NCBI GenBank assembly: GCA_017458065.1
Contig: JAFTGD010000038.1
Coordinates: 62,001 to 126,000, forward strand
Reading direction: 5' to 3'
Origin: Oscillospiraceae bacterium
GTDB taxonomy: Bacteria > Bacillota > Clostridia > Oscillospirales > Oscillospiraceae
DNA length: 64,000 bases
The position numbers and the translations under genes were made by a program. This document shows, piece after piece, positions 56,482 to 64,000 of the stretch. The notes under the pieces were generated by a model. The model saw only the letters and a list, made by a program, of their open reading frames with translations. It was not told where the DNA came from and made no database searches. Positions within the stretch are counted from its first letter, which is position 1, and every line of letters begins with the position of its first letter.

Positions 56482-58797
56482 TTGAAGTTGACTCAAGTCA
56501 TCCCTTACGGCGGTTCCTACCGCGAGGAATGGGATGATCAATACAGACTGACAATTGCATATGACAATCGTCAAACCCTGACGCTCCGTTTTTCTGCCGG
56601 AAAGTGGCAGCCGGAGGAAACGATGCCGGAGCTGCCTTTTGCCGGGACCTATTTCTCTCAGGCAGCCAGCGCGTCCGTCGCCGCGGAACGCTTTCTTGCG
56701 TCTGGACAGAGCGCGCAGGATCTTTGCGCGCTGGCGCCGGACTGCTGCAGGGGAGCTGTGTTTGCGGCGGAATGCCTCCGCATCCTGCTGGACGACTGCG
56801 GGATGCGAATGGAGACGGTCTATCCCTATGCGGCGCCCTGCGTGGATCGGGAGCTCAGCACGGAAGAGCTTGAAGCCATGCGGGTCCTTCAGCCGAGGAC
56901 CTATCATCTGATCCTTCTCCTGCAGGAGATGGCAAAGAACGTCCCCGCGGTCAGACACGATATCCGTCTTCCGCAGTACCGGACGCCCTTCGGCGCTGTT
57001 GAAGCGGGACAGGAGGTCCGTTTTGCATTCTCCGCTCCGCAGGATGCCTTTGATCAGGCCATGCTCGAGCTCTATGGCGATGAACTGAAGACCGAGATCC
57101 CCATGGAGCGCGATGCGTCCGGCTGGACCGTTACCTTCTGTGCTCCGAAAACTCCGGCCGCGCTCTGGTATCGCTTCCGGGTGGTGTCCGGCGGCAACCG
57201 GCAATGGGTCTGTCCGGCGCCGGACGGGATCCACTCCTGGCTGCGCAGCAGCGCGCACGACGGCTTCCGCTTTACGGTGACGGTACCGGGCTTTGAGACG
57301 CCGGAGTGGTTCCGCCATACGGTGATGTATCAGATTTTCCCCGACCGTTTTGCCTTTTCTGACGACGGGACAGCCGAGCGCGGAATCGACTATCACCGCA
57401 GTCTTGGACAGAACCCTGACCTGCACGCCACCCTCGAAGAAGAAGTACGTTGGCAGCCGCGGCCCTGTGAGACCGACTATATCCCTGACGACTTCTACGG
57501 AGGTACGCTCAAGGGTATTCGCTCGAGACTGCCGTATCTCAGAGATCTTGGGGTAAGCTGTCTTTATCTCAACCCCATTGTCGAATCGCGCTCCAACCAC
57601 CGCTACGACACCTCGGATTACACGAGGGTCGACCCCATTCTCGGCACCAACGAGGACTTCGTTGAGCTCTGCTCGGAGGCGAAGCGCCTCGGCATCCGTA
57701 TCATTTGCGACGGTGTGTTCTCCCATACCGGGGCGGACAGCATCTACTTTAACCGGGATCGGCACTATCCGGACCCCGGCGCCTGTCAGGCGGAGGCTTC
57801 TCCCTATGACAGCTGGTATGAGTTTACGCATTTTCCGGATGAATACCGGAGCTGGTGGGGCTTCCGCGAGCTGCCGGAGGTCAACGAAGAGGATCCGGCC
57901 TGGCAGAACTATGTGGTGACGGGCGAACATTCCGTCGTGCGTCAGTGGCTTCGGTACGGTGCGTCCGGATGGCGTCTGGATGTGGCGGACGAGCTTCCGG
58001 ATGACGTGCTGGAGCTGATCCGCCGCGCAGCCAAGGAAGAGAGCCCGGAGCACCTGATTCTGGGTGAGGTCTGGGAAGACGCCGTTTTAAAAGAAAGCTA
58101 CGGCGGCAGAAGACGCTATGCCCTCGGCTCGGCACTGGATTCGGTGATGAACTACCCCTTCCGTTCGGCAGTGCTGGACTTTCTGCACGGACGCAGCAAC
58201 GCTTTTACGCTGTCGGATTTCCTGACAAGCCAGCAGCTTCATTACCCAAAACCTCTGTATCTGAGTCTGATGAACCTGCTCGGAACGCATGATGTGGAGA
58301 GGCTGCGCACGTCGCTCGCCGTCAACTGCCGGCTGAAGGACATCCCGCGGGATGAACAGCTGGCCGTGGAAGCCGCCATGAAGGAAGAAGACTGGATCAA
58401 AGCGGATCAGCTGGAACGGCTTGCTGCCGCGATCCAGTTCTCGGTGCCGGGCGTTCCCAGCATCTACTACGGCGATGAGATCGGGATGACAGGGACCAAC
58501 GACCCCTTCAACCGGCGGCCGATGGCGGACAGCGGACTCTCAGAGAGTGCATTGTCCCTCCGGGAGTATATCCGTGGTCTTGCGGCGATGCGCAATCAGC
58601 ATGAGTGTCTGCAGGACGGGGAGGCCTTTTTCCTCGCTGTCAGCAACGATGTTCTGGTCATTGTCCGGGCGAAAGGGGAGCGGTCTGTGACTGTGGTCAA
58701 CCGGTCAGAGTCGCCGCAAACTTATTCCGTCTGCCTGCCGGACTGCAGCACAGAGGGAAGCATTGAAGCCCGCAGTGCCGTAATCCGTTTTCTCTGA
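56482..58797 (+). CDS. GH13 alpha-amylase family hydrolase (neopullulanase/cyclomaltodextrinase-like) with extra N-terminal domain
   Basis: 771 residues. The first ~165 residues (MKLTQVIPYGGSYREEWDD on) match nothing I know. About 165-275 is a CBM34-like beta domain; the barrel then has VMYQIFPDRFAF, DDFYGGTLKGI, NPIVESRSNHRYDTSDY, nucleophile Asp in GWRLDVADELPD, acid Glu in ILGEVWEDAVLK, third Asp in LLGTHDVERLR. It probably debranches or trims glycogen-derived oligosaccharides in the cytosol, since no signal peptide is seen. TTG start at 56482 (GGAG upstream) is provisional. Confidence 0.85.
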   Translation: MKLTQVIPYGGSYREEWDDQYRLTIAYDNRQTLTLRFSAGKWQPEETMPELPFAGTYFSQAASASVAAERFLASGQSAQDLCALAPDCCRGAVFAAECLRILLDDCGMRMETVYPYAAPCVDRELSTEELEAMRVLQPRTYHLILLLQEMAKNVPAVRHDIRLPQYRTPFGAVEAGQEVRFAFSAPQDAFDQAMLELYGDELKTEIPMERDASGWTVTFCAPKTPAALWYRFRVVSGGNRQWVCPAPDGIHSWLRSSAHDGFRFTVTVPGFETPEWFRHTVMYQIFPDRFAFSDDGTAERGIDYHRSLGQNPDLHATLEEEVRWQPRPCETDYIPDDFYGGTLKGIRSRLPYLRDLGVSCLYLNPIVESRSNHRYDTSDYTRVDPILGTNEDFVELCSEAKRLGIRIICDGVFSHTGADSIYFNRDRHYPDPGACQAEASPYDSWYEFTHFPDEYRSWWGFRELPEVNEEDPAWQNYVVTGEHSVVRQWLRYGASGWRLDVADELPDDVLELIRRAAKEESPEHLILGEVWEDAVLKESYGGRRRYALGSALDSVMNYPFRSAVLDFLHGRSNAFTLSDFLTSQQLHYPKPLYLSLMNLLGTHDVERLRTSLAVNCRLKDIPRDEQLAVEAAMKEEDWIKADQLERLAAAIQFSVPGVPSIYYGDEIGMTGTNDPFNRRPMADSGLSESALSLREYIRGLAAMRNQHECLQDGEAFFLAVSNDVLVIVRAKGERSVTVVNRSESPQTYSVCLPDCSTEGSIEARSAVIRFL

Positions 58798-58858
58798 GCT
58801 TTTATCGGTCAAATCACCTGAAAACGAAAGTTTTTCCCGTGTTTTTGTGAAATTCTTC

Positions 58859-58887
58859 TTGCAATCCGGGTAGATCTATGGTATCTT
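58859..58887 (+). promoter_or_regulatory. Promoter of rplS
   Basis: TTGCAA (58859-58864), a 17-bp spacer and TATCTT (58882-58887). Confidence 0.7.
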
Positions 58888-58893
58888 ATTAAA

Positions 58894-58976
58894 GCTTGTG
58901 ATTCAGCAAGAGATGAGAAAGGCGGTCCGCTGCCGCGTATACGCTCCGGTATGAACGTCTATAGATGAAAGGATTG
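58894..58976 (+). promoter_or_regulatory. Ribosomal protein L19 leader region
   Basis: The ~85-nt untranslated leader (AAGCTTGTGATTCAGCAAGA, later GCGGTCCGCTGCCGCG and GCTCCGGTATGAACG) lies where the Firmicute L19 leader RNA is found. Only short hairpins were checked by eye, so the assignment rests on position. Confidence 0.4.
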
Positions 58977-58980
58977 GATT

Positions 58981-59322
58981 ATGGATCTGGTCAAAATTCT
59001 CAGTGAGCAGTACATGAAGCCCGAGCTTCCTGAAATGAACGTCGGTGATACTGTTCGCGTCCTCGTCCGCGTCAAGGAAGGCAACCGTGAGCGCAACCAG
59101 GCTTTCGAAGGCACCATCATTGCCAAGAAGCATGGCGGCATCAACGAGACCATCACTGTCCGCCGTATTTCTTACGGCGTAGGCTGCGAGAAGGTCTTCC
59201 CGGTTCACTCTCCGTCGATTGTCTCCGTTACCACTGTCCGCAAGGGTAAGGTTCGCCGTGCGAAGCTGTACTATCTGCGTGACCGTGTCGGCAAGAAGGC
59301 AAAGGTCAAGGAGCGCCTGTAA
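58981..59322 (+). CDS. rplS: 50S ribosomal protein L19
   Basis: 113 residues, normal size. [41 protein letters not shown] (in parts) and [20 protein letters not shown] are diagnostic. It lies at the 30S-50S interface. A terminator follows at 59334-59364. In many genomes trmD precedes it; here the glycogen genes do. Confidence 0.96.
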   Translation: MDLVKILSEQYMKPELPEMNVGDTVRVLVRVKEGNRERNQAFEGTIIAKKHGGINETITVRRISYGVGCEKVFPVHSPSIVSVTTVRKGKVRRAKLYYLRDRVGKKAKVKERL

Positions 59323-59333
59323 GGGTGCATGTC

Positions 59334-59364
59334 AAATGGCGTCTTCACTCAGAAGACGCCATTT
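59334..59364 (+). terminator. Terminator of rplS
   Basis: AAATGGCGTCTTC (59334-59346) pairs perfectly with GAAGACGCCATTT (59352-59364) around a 5-nt loop. Confidence 0.75.
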
Positions 59365-59393
59365 CCATTATCAGGAGGAGAAAGGAGGCAAGG

Positions 59394-60854
59394 ATGGATC
59401 TGACTTCCGCAACAAAACCAAAAAGCGCATCTTCTCTGTGGCTGACGCTGCTCTTCGCGGCCCAGCCCTGTCTCGACGTGCTGGCCTTCTTTACCAGGAA
59501 CGAGACTGCCACCCCCGCGGGCTATATCCGTCTTGTGCTTCTGGTGCTGCTGCCGGTACTGGTCTTCTTCCGCACGAAGAAGAAAAAAGAATTCCTGCTC
59601 TTCCTGCTCGGGACGGGCCTTTTCTGCCTGCTCCATTTTGCCAATTCCTGGCGTCACGGCTATATCAGCCCGGTGACCGATATCCGCTATCTCGCCGGGG
59701 TGGTGCAGATGCCGGTTTTTGCCTTCTGTTTCCTGCTGCTGATCAGAGATGAGACAACAAAGACCTCTGCACTCCGCGGCGTCTGGATCGGCGCGGCGCT
59801 GACGCTTGTCTTCTTTGTGCTTGCCCGCGTCACCGATACGGGCAATGTCACTTACGGCGAAGGGCTGGGCTACAGCGGCTGGGTCATCGACGAGAACCGC
59901 AACGCCAACAGTACAAACCTCGTGATCTACGCCTGTTTCTGCGTGCTTCTGGCTTTGAGCTGTGAGCGGCGGTGGGCGAGGATCCTGATCCCGCTTGCAA
60001 TCGACCTGCTGTTCCTCTCAAACGGCACCAAGGGCTGCTATTTCTCGATCTTTGGTATTTTTGTCTCTTTTGCCTGCTTTCTCATACTGGACAGTGTCTG
60101 GCTCCGGCATGAGTGGAAAAAGGACGCCGTCGCGGTCCTGTTGCTGCTGAGCGTGGTCTCCGCGGTCATCTATCCCTGGACGCCGCGCTATAAGGTCACC
60201 CAGGCCCAGCAGGCCACTGCCCTCGGCACACAGGGCGAGATTGAGGCGACGCTTCTGGAGAAGGGGATCGACATTACCGACATGAGCCCCCGGGAGCGCT
60301 TTGACAACCCGGAGGTCAAAGAGGTTTTTATCCACTACTACTGGAAATACCTCGGCGTCAAGCCGGACATCATCGACCGTTTCGGCATGGACCGCGTGCT
60401 GATGCAGTATCAGATGAGCACCAATGTTGCAAAGCTTATCGACGCGCGTGTCATGGAGCGCAATTATGCCGATATGGTCTTTCAGGACAGCGATCTGCCG
60501 ACAAAGCTGGTCGGCTTTGAGGTCTCGCAGATGGGACCGAACGGATACGACGGCTCCTACGATATGGAAAACGACTGGCATGCGATCCTGTATTATTACG
60601 GCTTTCTGGGCTTTGCCCTGTATATCGGCTTCATGCTGTATTTTCTGCTGCGGATCGTGCGGCGTCTTCGCAGGGACGGAATAGGTTGCTGCTTCACGCT
60701 GGAGAATTTCAGCTATCTGCTGACGCTGGTGCTGATTGTAGGGCTGGCCCACTTCTCCGGAGCGACGCTGCGCAGGCCCAATGTGTCGATCTGGCTTTCA
60801 CTTGTTCTGGCGCTGCTCTATTATGTGACGGAGGTACATGCTGATGAAGCTTAG
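59394..60854 (+). CDS. O-antigen ligase/polymerase-like membrane protein
   Basis: 486 residues with about ten membrane helices in two groups, separated by a long external loop (about 265-395) carrying RYKVTQAQQ, FDNPEVKEVFIHYYW and the DMENDWHAILYYYGFLGFALY segment typical of O-antigen ligase-like proteins (PF13425). NENRNAN-like and LSNGTKGCYFSIFGIF segments fit the family. It probably joins glycan chains at the membrane. ATG 59394 with GGAGG; the frame upstream lies in the rplS terminator. It overlaps the following glycosyltransferase. Confidence 0.75.
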   Translation: MDLTSATKPKSASSLWLTLLFAAQPCLDVLAFFTRNETATPAGYIRLVLLVLLPVLVFFRTKKKKEFLLFLLGTGLFCLLHFANSWRHGYISPVTDIRYLAGVVQMPVFAFCFLLLIRDETTKTSALRGVWIGAALTLVFFVLARVTDTGNVTYGEGLGYSGWVIDENRNANSTNLVIYACFCVLLALSCERRWARILIPLAIDLLFLSNGTKGCYFSIFGIFVSFACFLILDSVWLRHEWKKDAVAVLLLLSVVSAVIYPWTPRYKVTQAQQATALGTQGEIEATLLEKGIDITDMSPRERFDNPEVKEVFIHYYWKYLGVKPDIIDRFGMDRVLMQYQMSTNVAKLIDARVMERNYADMVFQDSDLPTKLVGFEVSQMGPNGYDGSYDMENDWHAILYYYGFLGFALYIGFMLYFLLRIVRRLRRDGIGCCFTLENFSYLLTLVLIVGLAHFSGATLRRPNVSIWLSLVLALLYYVTEVHADEA

Positions 60855-61779
60855 TGTGATCGTCCCGGCATACAACGCGGAGAAGACGCTCCGTACCTGT
60901 CTGGATTCGATCCTTGCGCAGACCCGTCCGGCAGACGAGCTGATCGTCATCAATGACGGCTCCAAAGACGCGACCGAATCCATCCTCCGGGAATACGCAG
61001 AGCAGCATCCTGCGTGCTTCCGGTATCAGACGGTGGAAAACGGCGGACAGGGGAGAGCGCGCAACATCGGCTTTGAGCTCTCCACCGGGGACTGGATCGG
61101 CTATGTCGACAGCGACGACTGGATCGACCCAGAGATGTATGAGAAGCTGCTGGATGCCGCGGAGCGCGAAAACAGCGATATGGCTCTTTGTGAGGTGCTG
61201 GCTCACTATCCGGACGGCCGTACGGAAAAAGAATATATCTACAGGCCGGATCGCGCGATCGCCGCGACAGGTTTCCCGAATAATAAGCTATTTCGGAGAG
61301 AACTGATCGAGCACATCCGCTACCCGGAGGAAAAACTCTGGTACGAGGATGCGGAATACACCGCCGTTGCGATCCACCGGGCGAAGAAGATCACCCACCT
61401 CCCGGAAACGCTTTATCACTATCGCCGCGGTCTGCCCTCCACCATGAACAACAACAACGCACAGAAGAATCTGGATCTTCTCACGGTGATGATGCATCTG
61501 GAGGACGAGTTCTTACCGGAGGACCGGGACGATTTTGAATTCCTGGTTCTAAACCACATTCTGCTGGACGGTATGAACCGCGTACAGGCCATGACGGCAG
61601 AGGACAAAAAGGAAGTTCTCTGGCTGATGCGGGAATATGTAAAGGACAAGATCCCAAAGCTCTCCGCCTCACGCAGCTTCCGGGAAGAGACGCGCAACCG
61701 GCGGATCATCATGAGGCTTCACTATCTCGGCCTCTCCGATCTTGCGGCGGCGATCCTGAACATGAAAAACGGACGGTGA
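60844..61779 (+). CDS. Family 2 glycosyltransferase
   Basis: 311 residues. GT2/GT-A fold: LSVIVPAYNAEKTLRTCLDSIL at the start, NDGSKDATESI, NGGQGRARNIGFELSTGDW and the D-x-D motif in YVDSDDWIDPEMYEKLL. Later YEDAEYTAVAI is the acceptor-side E-D. No TM. ATG 60844 is preferred to 60838 because GGAGG is then 9 nt away. Makes a surface polysaccharide or wall glycan with the ligase-like protein. Sugar specificity unknown. Confidence 0.88.
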   Translation: MKLSVIVPAYNAEKTLRTCLDSILAQTRPADELIVINDGSKDATESILREYAEQHPACFRYQTVENGGQGRARNIGFELSTGDWIGYVDSDDWIDPEMYEKLLDAAERENSDMALCEVLAHYPDGRTEKEYIYRPDRAIAATGFPNNKLFRRELIEHIRYPEEKLWYEDAEYTAVAIHRAKKITHLPETLYHYRRGLPSTMNNNNAQKNLDLLTVMMHLEDEFLPEDRDDFEFLVLNHILLDGMNRVQAMTAEDKKEVLWLMREYVKDKIPKLSASRSFREETRNRRIIMRLHYLGLSDLAAAILNMKNGR

Positions 61780-61799
61780 CCCGTCCGTTTTTCATGTTC
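61758..61799. terminator. Convergent bidirectional terminator
   Basis: A perfect 19-bp stem (61758-61776 with 61781-61799) with a TGAC loop overlaps the last codons of the glycosyltransferase. TTTTT runs within both arms suit both directions, toward trpB2 and from it. Confidence 0.8.
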
Positions 61800-61810
61800 A
61801 AGCTTTTTCC

Positions 61811-63193
61811 TTATTCGACACCCGGGACCTTCGGGAGAGCGGCAATGCTCTTTGCCAGATCCTCGTCCGTGGGGATGTAGTCCGTCATCTCGCCGTCGTT
61901 GTACTTCTGATAGGCGACCAGATCGAAATAGCCGGTTCCTGTGAGACCGAAGACGATGGTCTTCTCCTCGCCGGTTTCCTTGCATTTGAGCGCCTCGTCA
62001 ATGGCAACGCGAATGGCGTGGCTGCTCTCCGGCGCGGGCAGGATGCCCTCAATACGCGCGAACTGTTCCGCGGCTTCAAACACCGAGGTCTGTTCGACGG
62101 CGCGGGCTTCCATATATCCGTCGTGGTAGAGCTGGCTCAATATGGTGCTCATGCCATGGAAGCGGAGGCCGCCGGCATGGTTCGGAGAGGGGATAAAGCT
62201 GCTGCCGAGGGTGTACATCTTTGCCAGCGGGCAGATCATGCCGGTATCGCAGAAGTCGTAGGCGAACACGCCTCTGGTAAAGCTCGGGCAGGAGGCGGGT
62301 TCCACGGCGATGATCTGGTAATCGGCCTCGCCGCGCAGCTTCTGTCCCATAAAGGGAGCGATCAGTCCGCCGAGGTTGCTGCCGCCGCCGGCGCAGCCGA
62401 TGATCATATCGGGCTTGATGCCGTATTTGTCCAGCGCGGCCTTCGTCTCGAGGCCGATCACCGACTGGTGCAGCAGGACCTGATTCAGCACACTGCCCAG
62501 CACATAGCGGTAGCCTGGATTCTTGACGGCAACTTCGACCGCCTCCGAGATCGCGCAGCCGAGAGAACCGGTTGTGTCGGGATGCTCGGCAAGGATCTTT
62601 TTGCCGACCTCAGTGGTCATGGAGGGGGAAGGTGTCACCTGTGCGCCGTAAGTGCGCATGACCTCACGGCGGAAGGGCTTCTGCTCATAGCTGACTTTGA
62701 CCATGTAGACCTTACAGTCCAGACCGAAATAGCTGCAGGCCATGGAGAGCGCGGTGCCCCACTGCCCGGCGCCGGTCTCGGTTGTGACGCCCTTCAGACC
62801 CTGCTTTTTGGCGTAATAAGCCTGGGCCACGGCGGAGTTCAGCTTATGGCTGCCGCTGGTGTTGTTGCCTTCGAACTTGTAGTAGATCTTGGCCGGGGTG
62901 CCGAGCTCCTTTTCCAGACAATAGGCGCGCACCAGGGGAGAGGGACGGTACATCTTGTAAAAGCTCTGGATCTCTTTCGGGATCTCAATATACGGGGTCT
63001 GATCATCCAGCTCCTGCTTCACAAGCTCCTCGCAGAAGATACCGCTCATCTCTTCGGCCGTAAGCGGCTGACCCGTTCCGGGATTGAGCAGGGGCGCCGG
63101 TTTGTTCTTCATATCGGCGCGAAGATTATACCACGTGCTGGGGATATCGGATTCGCTCAGATAGATTTTGTAGGGGATTTCGTTGACGCTCAT
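61811..63193 (-). CDS. trpB: TrpB2-type tryptophan synthase beta chain
   Basis: 460 residues, longer than the ~400 of TrpB1. PLP enzyme; the Lys is in NNTSGSHKLNSAVAQAYY (Lys about 112), with KFEGNN before it, ETGAGQWGTALSMAC next and GCAGGGSNLGG as phosphate loop. IPSTWYNLRADM and RPSPLVRAYCLE are typical of TrpB2. No trpA or other trp gene is near; TrpB2 can use free indole or act on O-phosphoserine. ATG 63193 with GGAG. A Trp T-box lies directly upstream, supporting a tryptophan-related role. Confidence 0.9.
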   Translation of the reverse strand: MSVNEIPYKIYLSESDIPSTWYNLRADMKNKPAPLLNPGTGQPLTAEEMSGIFCEELVKQELDDQTPYIEIPKEIQSFYKMYRPSPLVRAYCLEKELGTPAKIYYKFEGNNTSGSHKLNSAVAQAYYAKKQGLKGVTTETGAGQWGTALSMACSYFGLDCKVYMVKVSYEQKPFRREVMRTYGAQVTPSPSMTTEVGKKILAEHPDTTGSLGCAISEAVEVAVKNPGYRYVLGSVLNQVLLHQSVIGLETKAALDKYGIKPDMIIGCAGGGSNLGGLIAPFMGQKLRGEADYQIIAVEPASCPSFTRGVFAYDFCDTGMICPLAKMYTLGSSFIPSPNHAGGLRFHGMSTILSQLYHDGYMEARAVEQTSVFEAAEQFARIEGILPAPESSHAIRVAIDEALKCKETGEEKTIVFGLTGTGYFDLVAYQKYNDGEMTDYIPTDEDLAKSIAALPKVPGVE

Positions 63194-63220
63194 TTGATAC
63201 ACTCCTTCTTTTGCAGGGAC

Positions 63221-63263
63221 AAAAAGAAAACTCCTGTCGCCTGCCTATTTGCAGGGACAAGAG
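63221..63263 (-). terminator. T-box terminator upstream of trpB
   Basis: On the minus strand CTCTTGTCCCTGC (63263-63251) pairs with GCAGGCGACAGGAG (63244-63231) with one bulge, followed by TTTTCTTTTT (63230-63221). The competing antiterminator uses the GGGTGGTACCGC bulge at about 63276-63287. Confidence 0.85.
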
Positions 63264-63491
63264 CAATAACTCCTGCGGTACCACCCGGCTTGACGCTTAT
63301 GCGCCCACTTCAGCATGCCATCACATGCCGGCCTTACGATAACGGACGGCCAACTCCGTCTCTCATACTCGAGCCAAAGCTCTTTCTGTTCGCCCTCACA
63401 AGTCCATTCTTCAGATCCGTCCGTACCGCATTCCCACCGCCAGCGGCTCTCTGAGACATTCGGAAAAGAATACTCCTCTTGTTCTTCGGTT
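63264..63491 (-). promoter_or_regulatory. T-box riboswitch, Trp (UGG) specifier
   Basis: Minus-strand leader with the T-box antiterminator core GGGTGGTACCGC (63287-63276), an AG-rich stem I with the distal region, and a specifier-loop-like GAATGGACTTG (about 63395-63405) containing the codon TGG. Uncharged tRNA-Trp would pair with TGG and the T-box bulge and prevent the terminator at 63221-63263. It fits the downstream trpB2. Confidence 0.85.
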
Positions 63492-63497
63492 TATAAG

Positions 63498-63526
63498 AAA
63501 ATACCACAAACAGAAAAAGCTGTCAA
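63498..63526 (-). promoter_or_regulatory. Promoter of the T-box/trpB transcript
   Basis: On the minus strand TTGACA (63526-63521), a 17-bp spacer and TATTTT (63503-63498). Confidence 0.75.
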
Positions 63527-63588
63527 CAGTTTTTTCCAATCTTTTTTGTAGGTTTCTGCTGACAGCTTTGTTCGGTTTTTGAAATGGT

Positions 63589-64000
63589 TTACATAAATCT
63601 CGGCTTTTCCTTGCCGGTCGAAACATAGCCGATGGCGATCTGCGGCCGGATCTCCTGCAGACGCTGCAGGACCTTGTCTGCCACATCCTCCTCGTTGATG
63701 ATAAGATTGGCAAATTCTTTTCCGTCGTGCATCAGGATGATACGGTAGTAGTAATAGGCGGGGCTGTCGTCCGGCTGGCACTCGCTGATCCGGACAAAGC
63801 TTCTGTCTATGTAGTCATAGGGGACGTAGTAATCCTTGCCGAGGTCTCTGTAATAGAGAGCAAGCTTCCCGAGCCGGACACGGGGCAGCTTTTTCAGTCC
63901 CTGATGACCGTACTGTTCCGCGGAGGCGTGATCGGCGATCATGGGACCGTCCGTTACGACGCTGCGATCAACCCCGCGAAGCTTCAATCGACCTGTTCCG
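63589..64000 (-). CDS. Hypothetical protein, truncated at window edge
   Basis: At least 132 residues are visible from a TTG at 63987, and the frame stays open to the window edge, so the true start may lie beyond. Visible segments include LGKLALYYRDLGKDYYVPYDYIDR and a run of four Tyr near SPAYYYYRIIL, then KEFANLIINEEDVADKVLQRL and a C-terminal KEKPRF. It looks like a small PH-like beta-rich domain, but I do not recognise a family. The stop at 63589 is about 60 bp before the trpB promoter, so the two may be read in sequence. Confidence 0.6.
   Translation of the reverse strand, partial: GTGRLKLRGVDRSVVTDGPMIADHASAEQYGHQGLKKLPRVRLGKLALYYRDLGKDYYVPYDYIDRSFVRISECQPDDSPAYYYYRIILMHDGKEFANLIINEEDVADKVLQRLQEIRPQIAIGYVSTGKEKPRFM

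Noticed and set aside
55510-58053. 847-residue frame opposite glgA and the GH13 gene
   Set aside because: Antisense shadow; no start signal, no recognisable domain, while the plus strand has full catalytic motifs.

Overview
The window looks like a chromosomal segment of an anaerobic, GC-rich gut Firmicute of the Clostridia (Oscillospiraceae/Eubacteriales type). Evidence is the strong AGGAGG ribosome sites, RNase J, XpaC/TelA, TlyA-ArgR-RecN gene order, peptidase U32, a T-box, an anaerobic RNR activase and a DnaJ/DUF5685/zinc-ribbon cluster. Most of it is dense core chromosome in tightly overlapping operons (ATGA or GTGA junctions). No rRNA, intact tRNA, CRISPR array, complete insertion sequence or intact prophage was seen.

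1-11 kb is the loosest part: a GNAT acetyltransferase, a K+-channel protein with a C-terminal RyR-like domain, an alpha/beta hydrolase, tiny genes, an Rpn/PD-(D/E)XK nuclease, a decayed phage regulator remnant, an FMN-dependent alpha-hydroxy-acid dehydrogenase, and a potABCD polyamine ABC operon with PotC and PotD fused. The pot operon has its own consensus promoter, a structured leader of about 330 nt and an intrinsic terminator just before potA. 11-15 kb carries ddl, the zinc-ribbon/DUF5685/DnaJ trio, a SLOG protein and an FMN-riboswitch-controlled riboflavin transporter.

15.6-24 kb is a single operon for the whole route from DAHP to the phenylalanine and tyrosine precursors: aroF-tyrA-aroB-aroA-aroC-pheA-aroE/K fusion-aroQ. 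It is preceded by an 18-residue leader peptide with four consecutive Tyr codons and by mutually exclusive RNA pairings ending in a terminator. This is a textbook-style ribosome-mediated attenuator, unusual in Firmicutes, and is the most striking regulatory element here.

24-36 kb holds YbaK, a LemA-like/TelA/XpaC operon, rpe, recR, rnjA, a U32 peptidase, and two paralogous TPR lipoproteins, one with an added phosphodiester-glycosidase domain. A second tiny gene at 31.7-31.9 kb shares an exact 25-bp promoter element with the tiny gene at 3.8-4.0 kb. 36-41 kb is rplU-rpmA-obg (without the Prp protease gene and without the L27 N-terminal extension), VanZ, a degenerate P-type ATPase whose phosphorylated Asp is Ser and whose actuator domain is missing, and a HAD phosphatase.

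41-52 kb is the conserved run asp23-nusB-xseA-xseB-ispA-dxs-tlyA-nadK-argR-recN-tyrS plus a GH25-type protein. 52-59 kb has nrdG and a glycogen cluster (glgB, glgA, GH13 enzyme). 59-64 kb has rplS, an O-antigen-ligase-like protein, a family 2 glycosyltransferase, and TrpB2 under a Trp-specific T-box. Protein families are assigned by motif recognition only; no database search was run.
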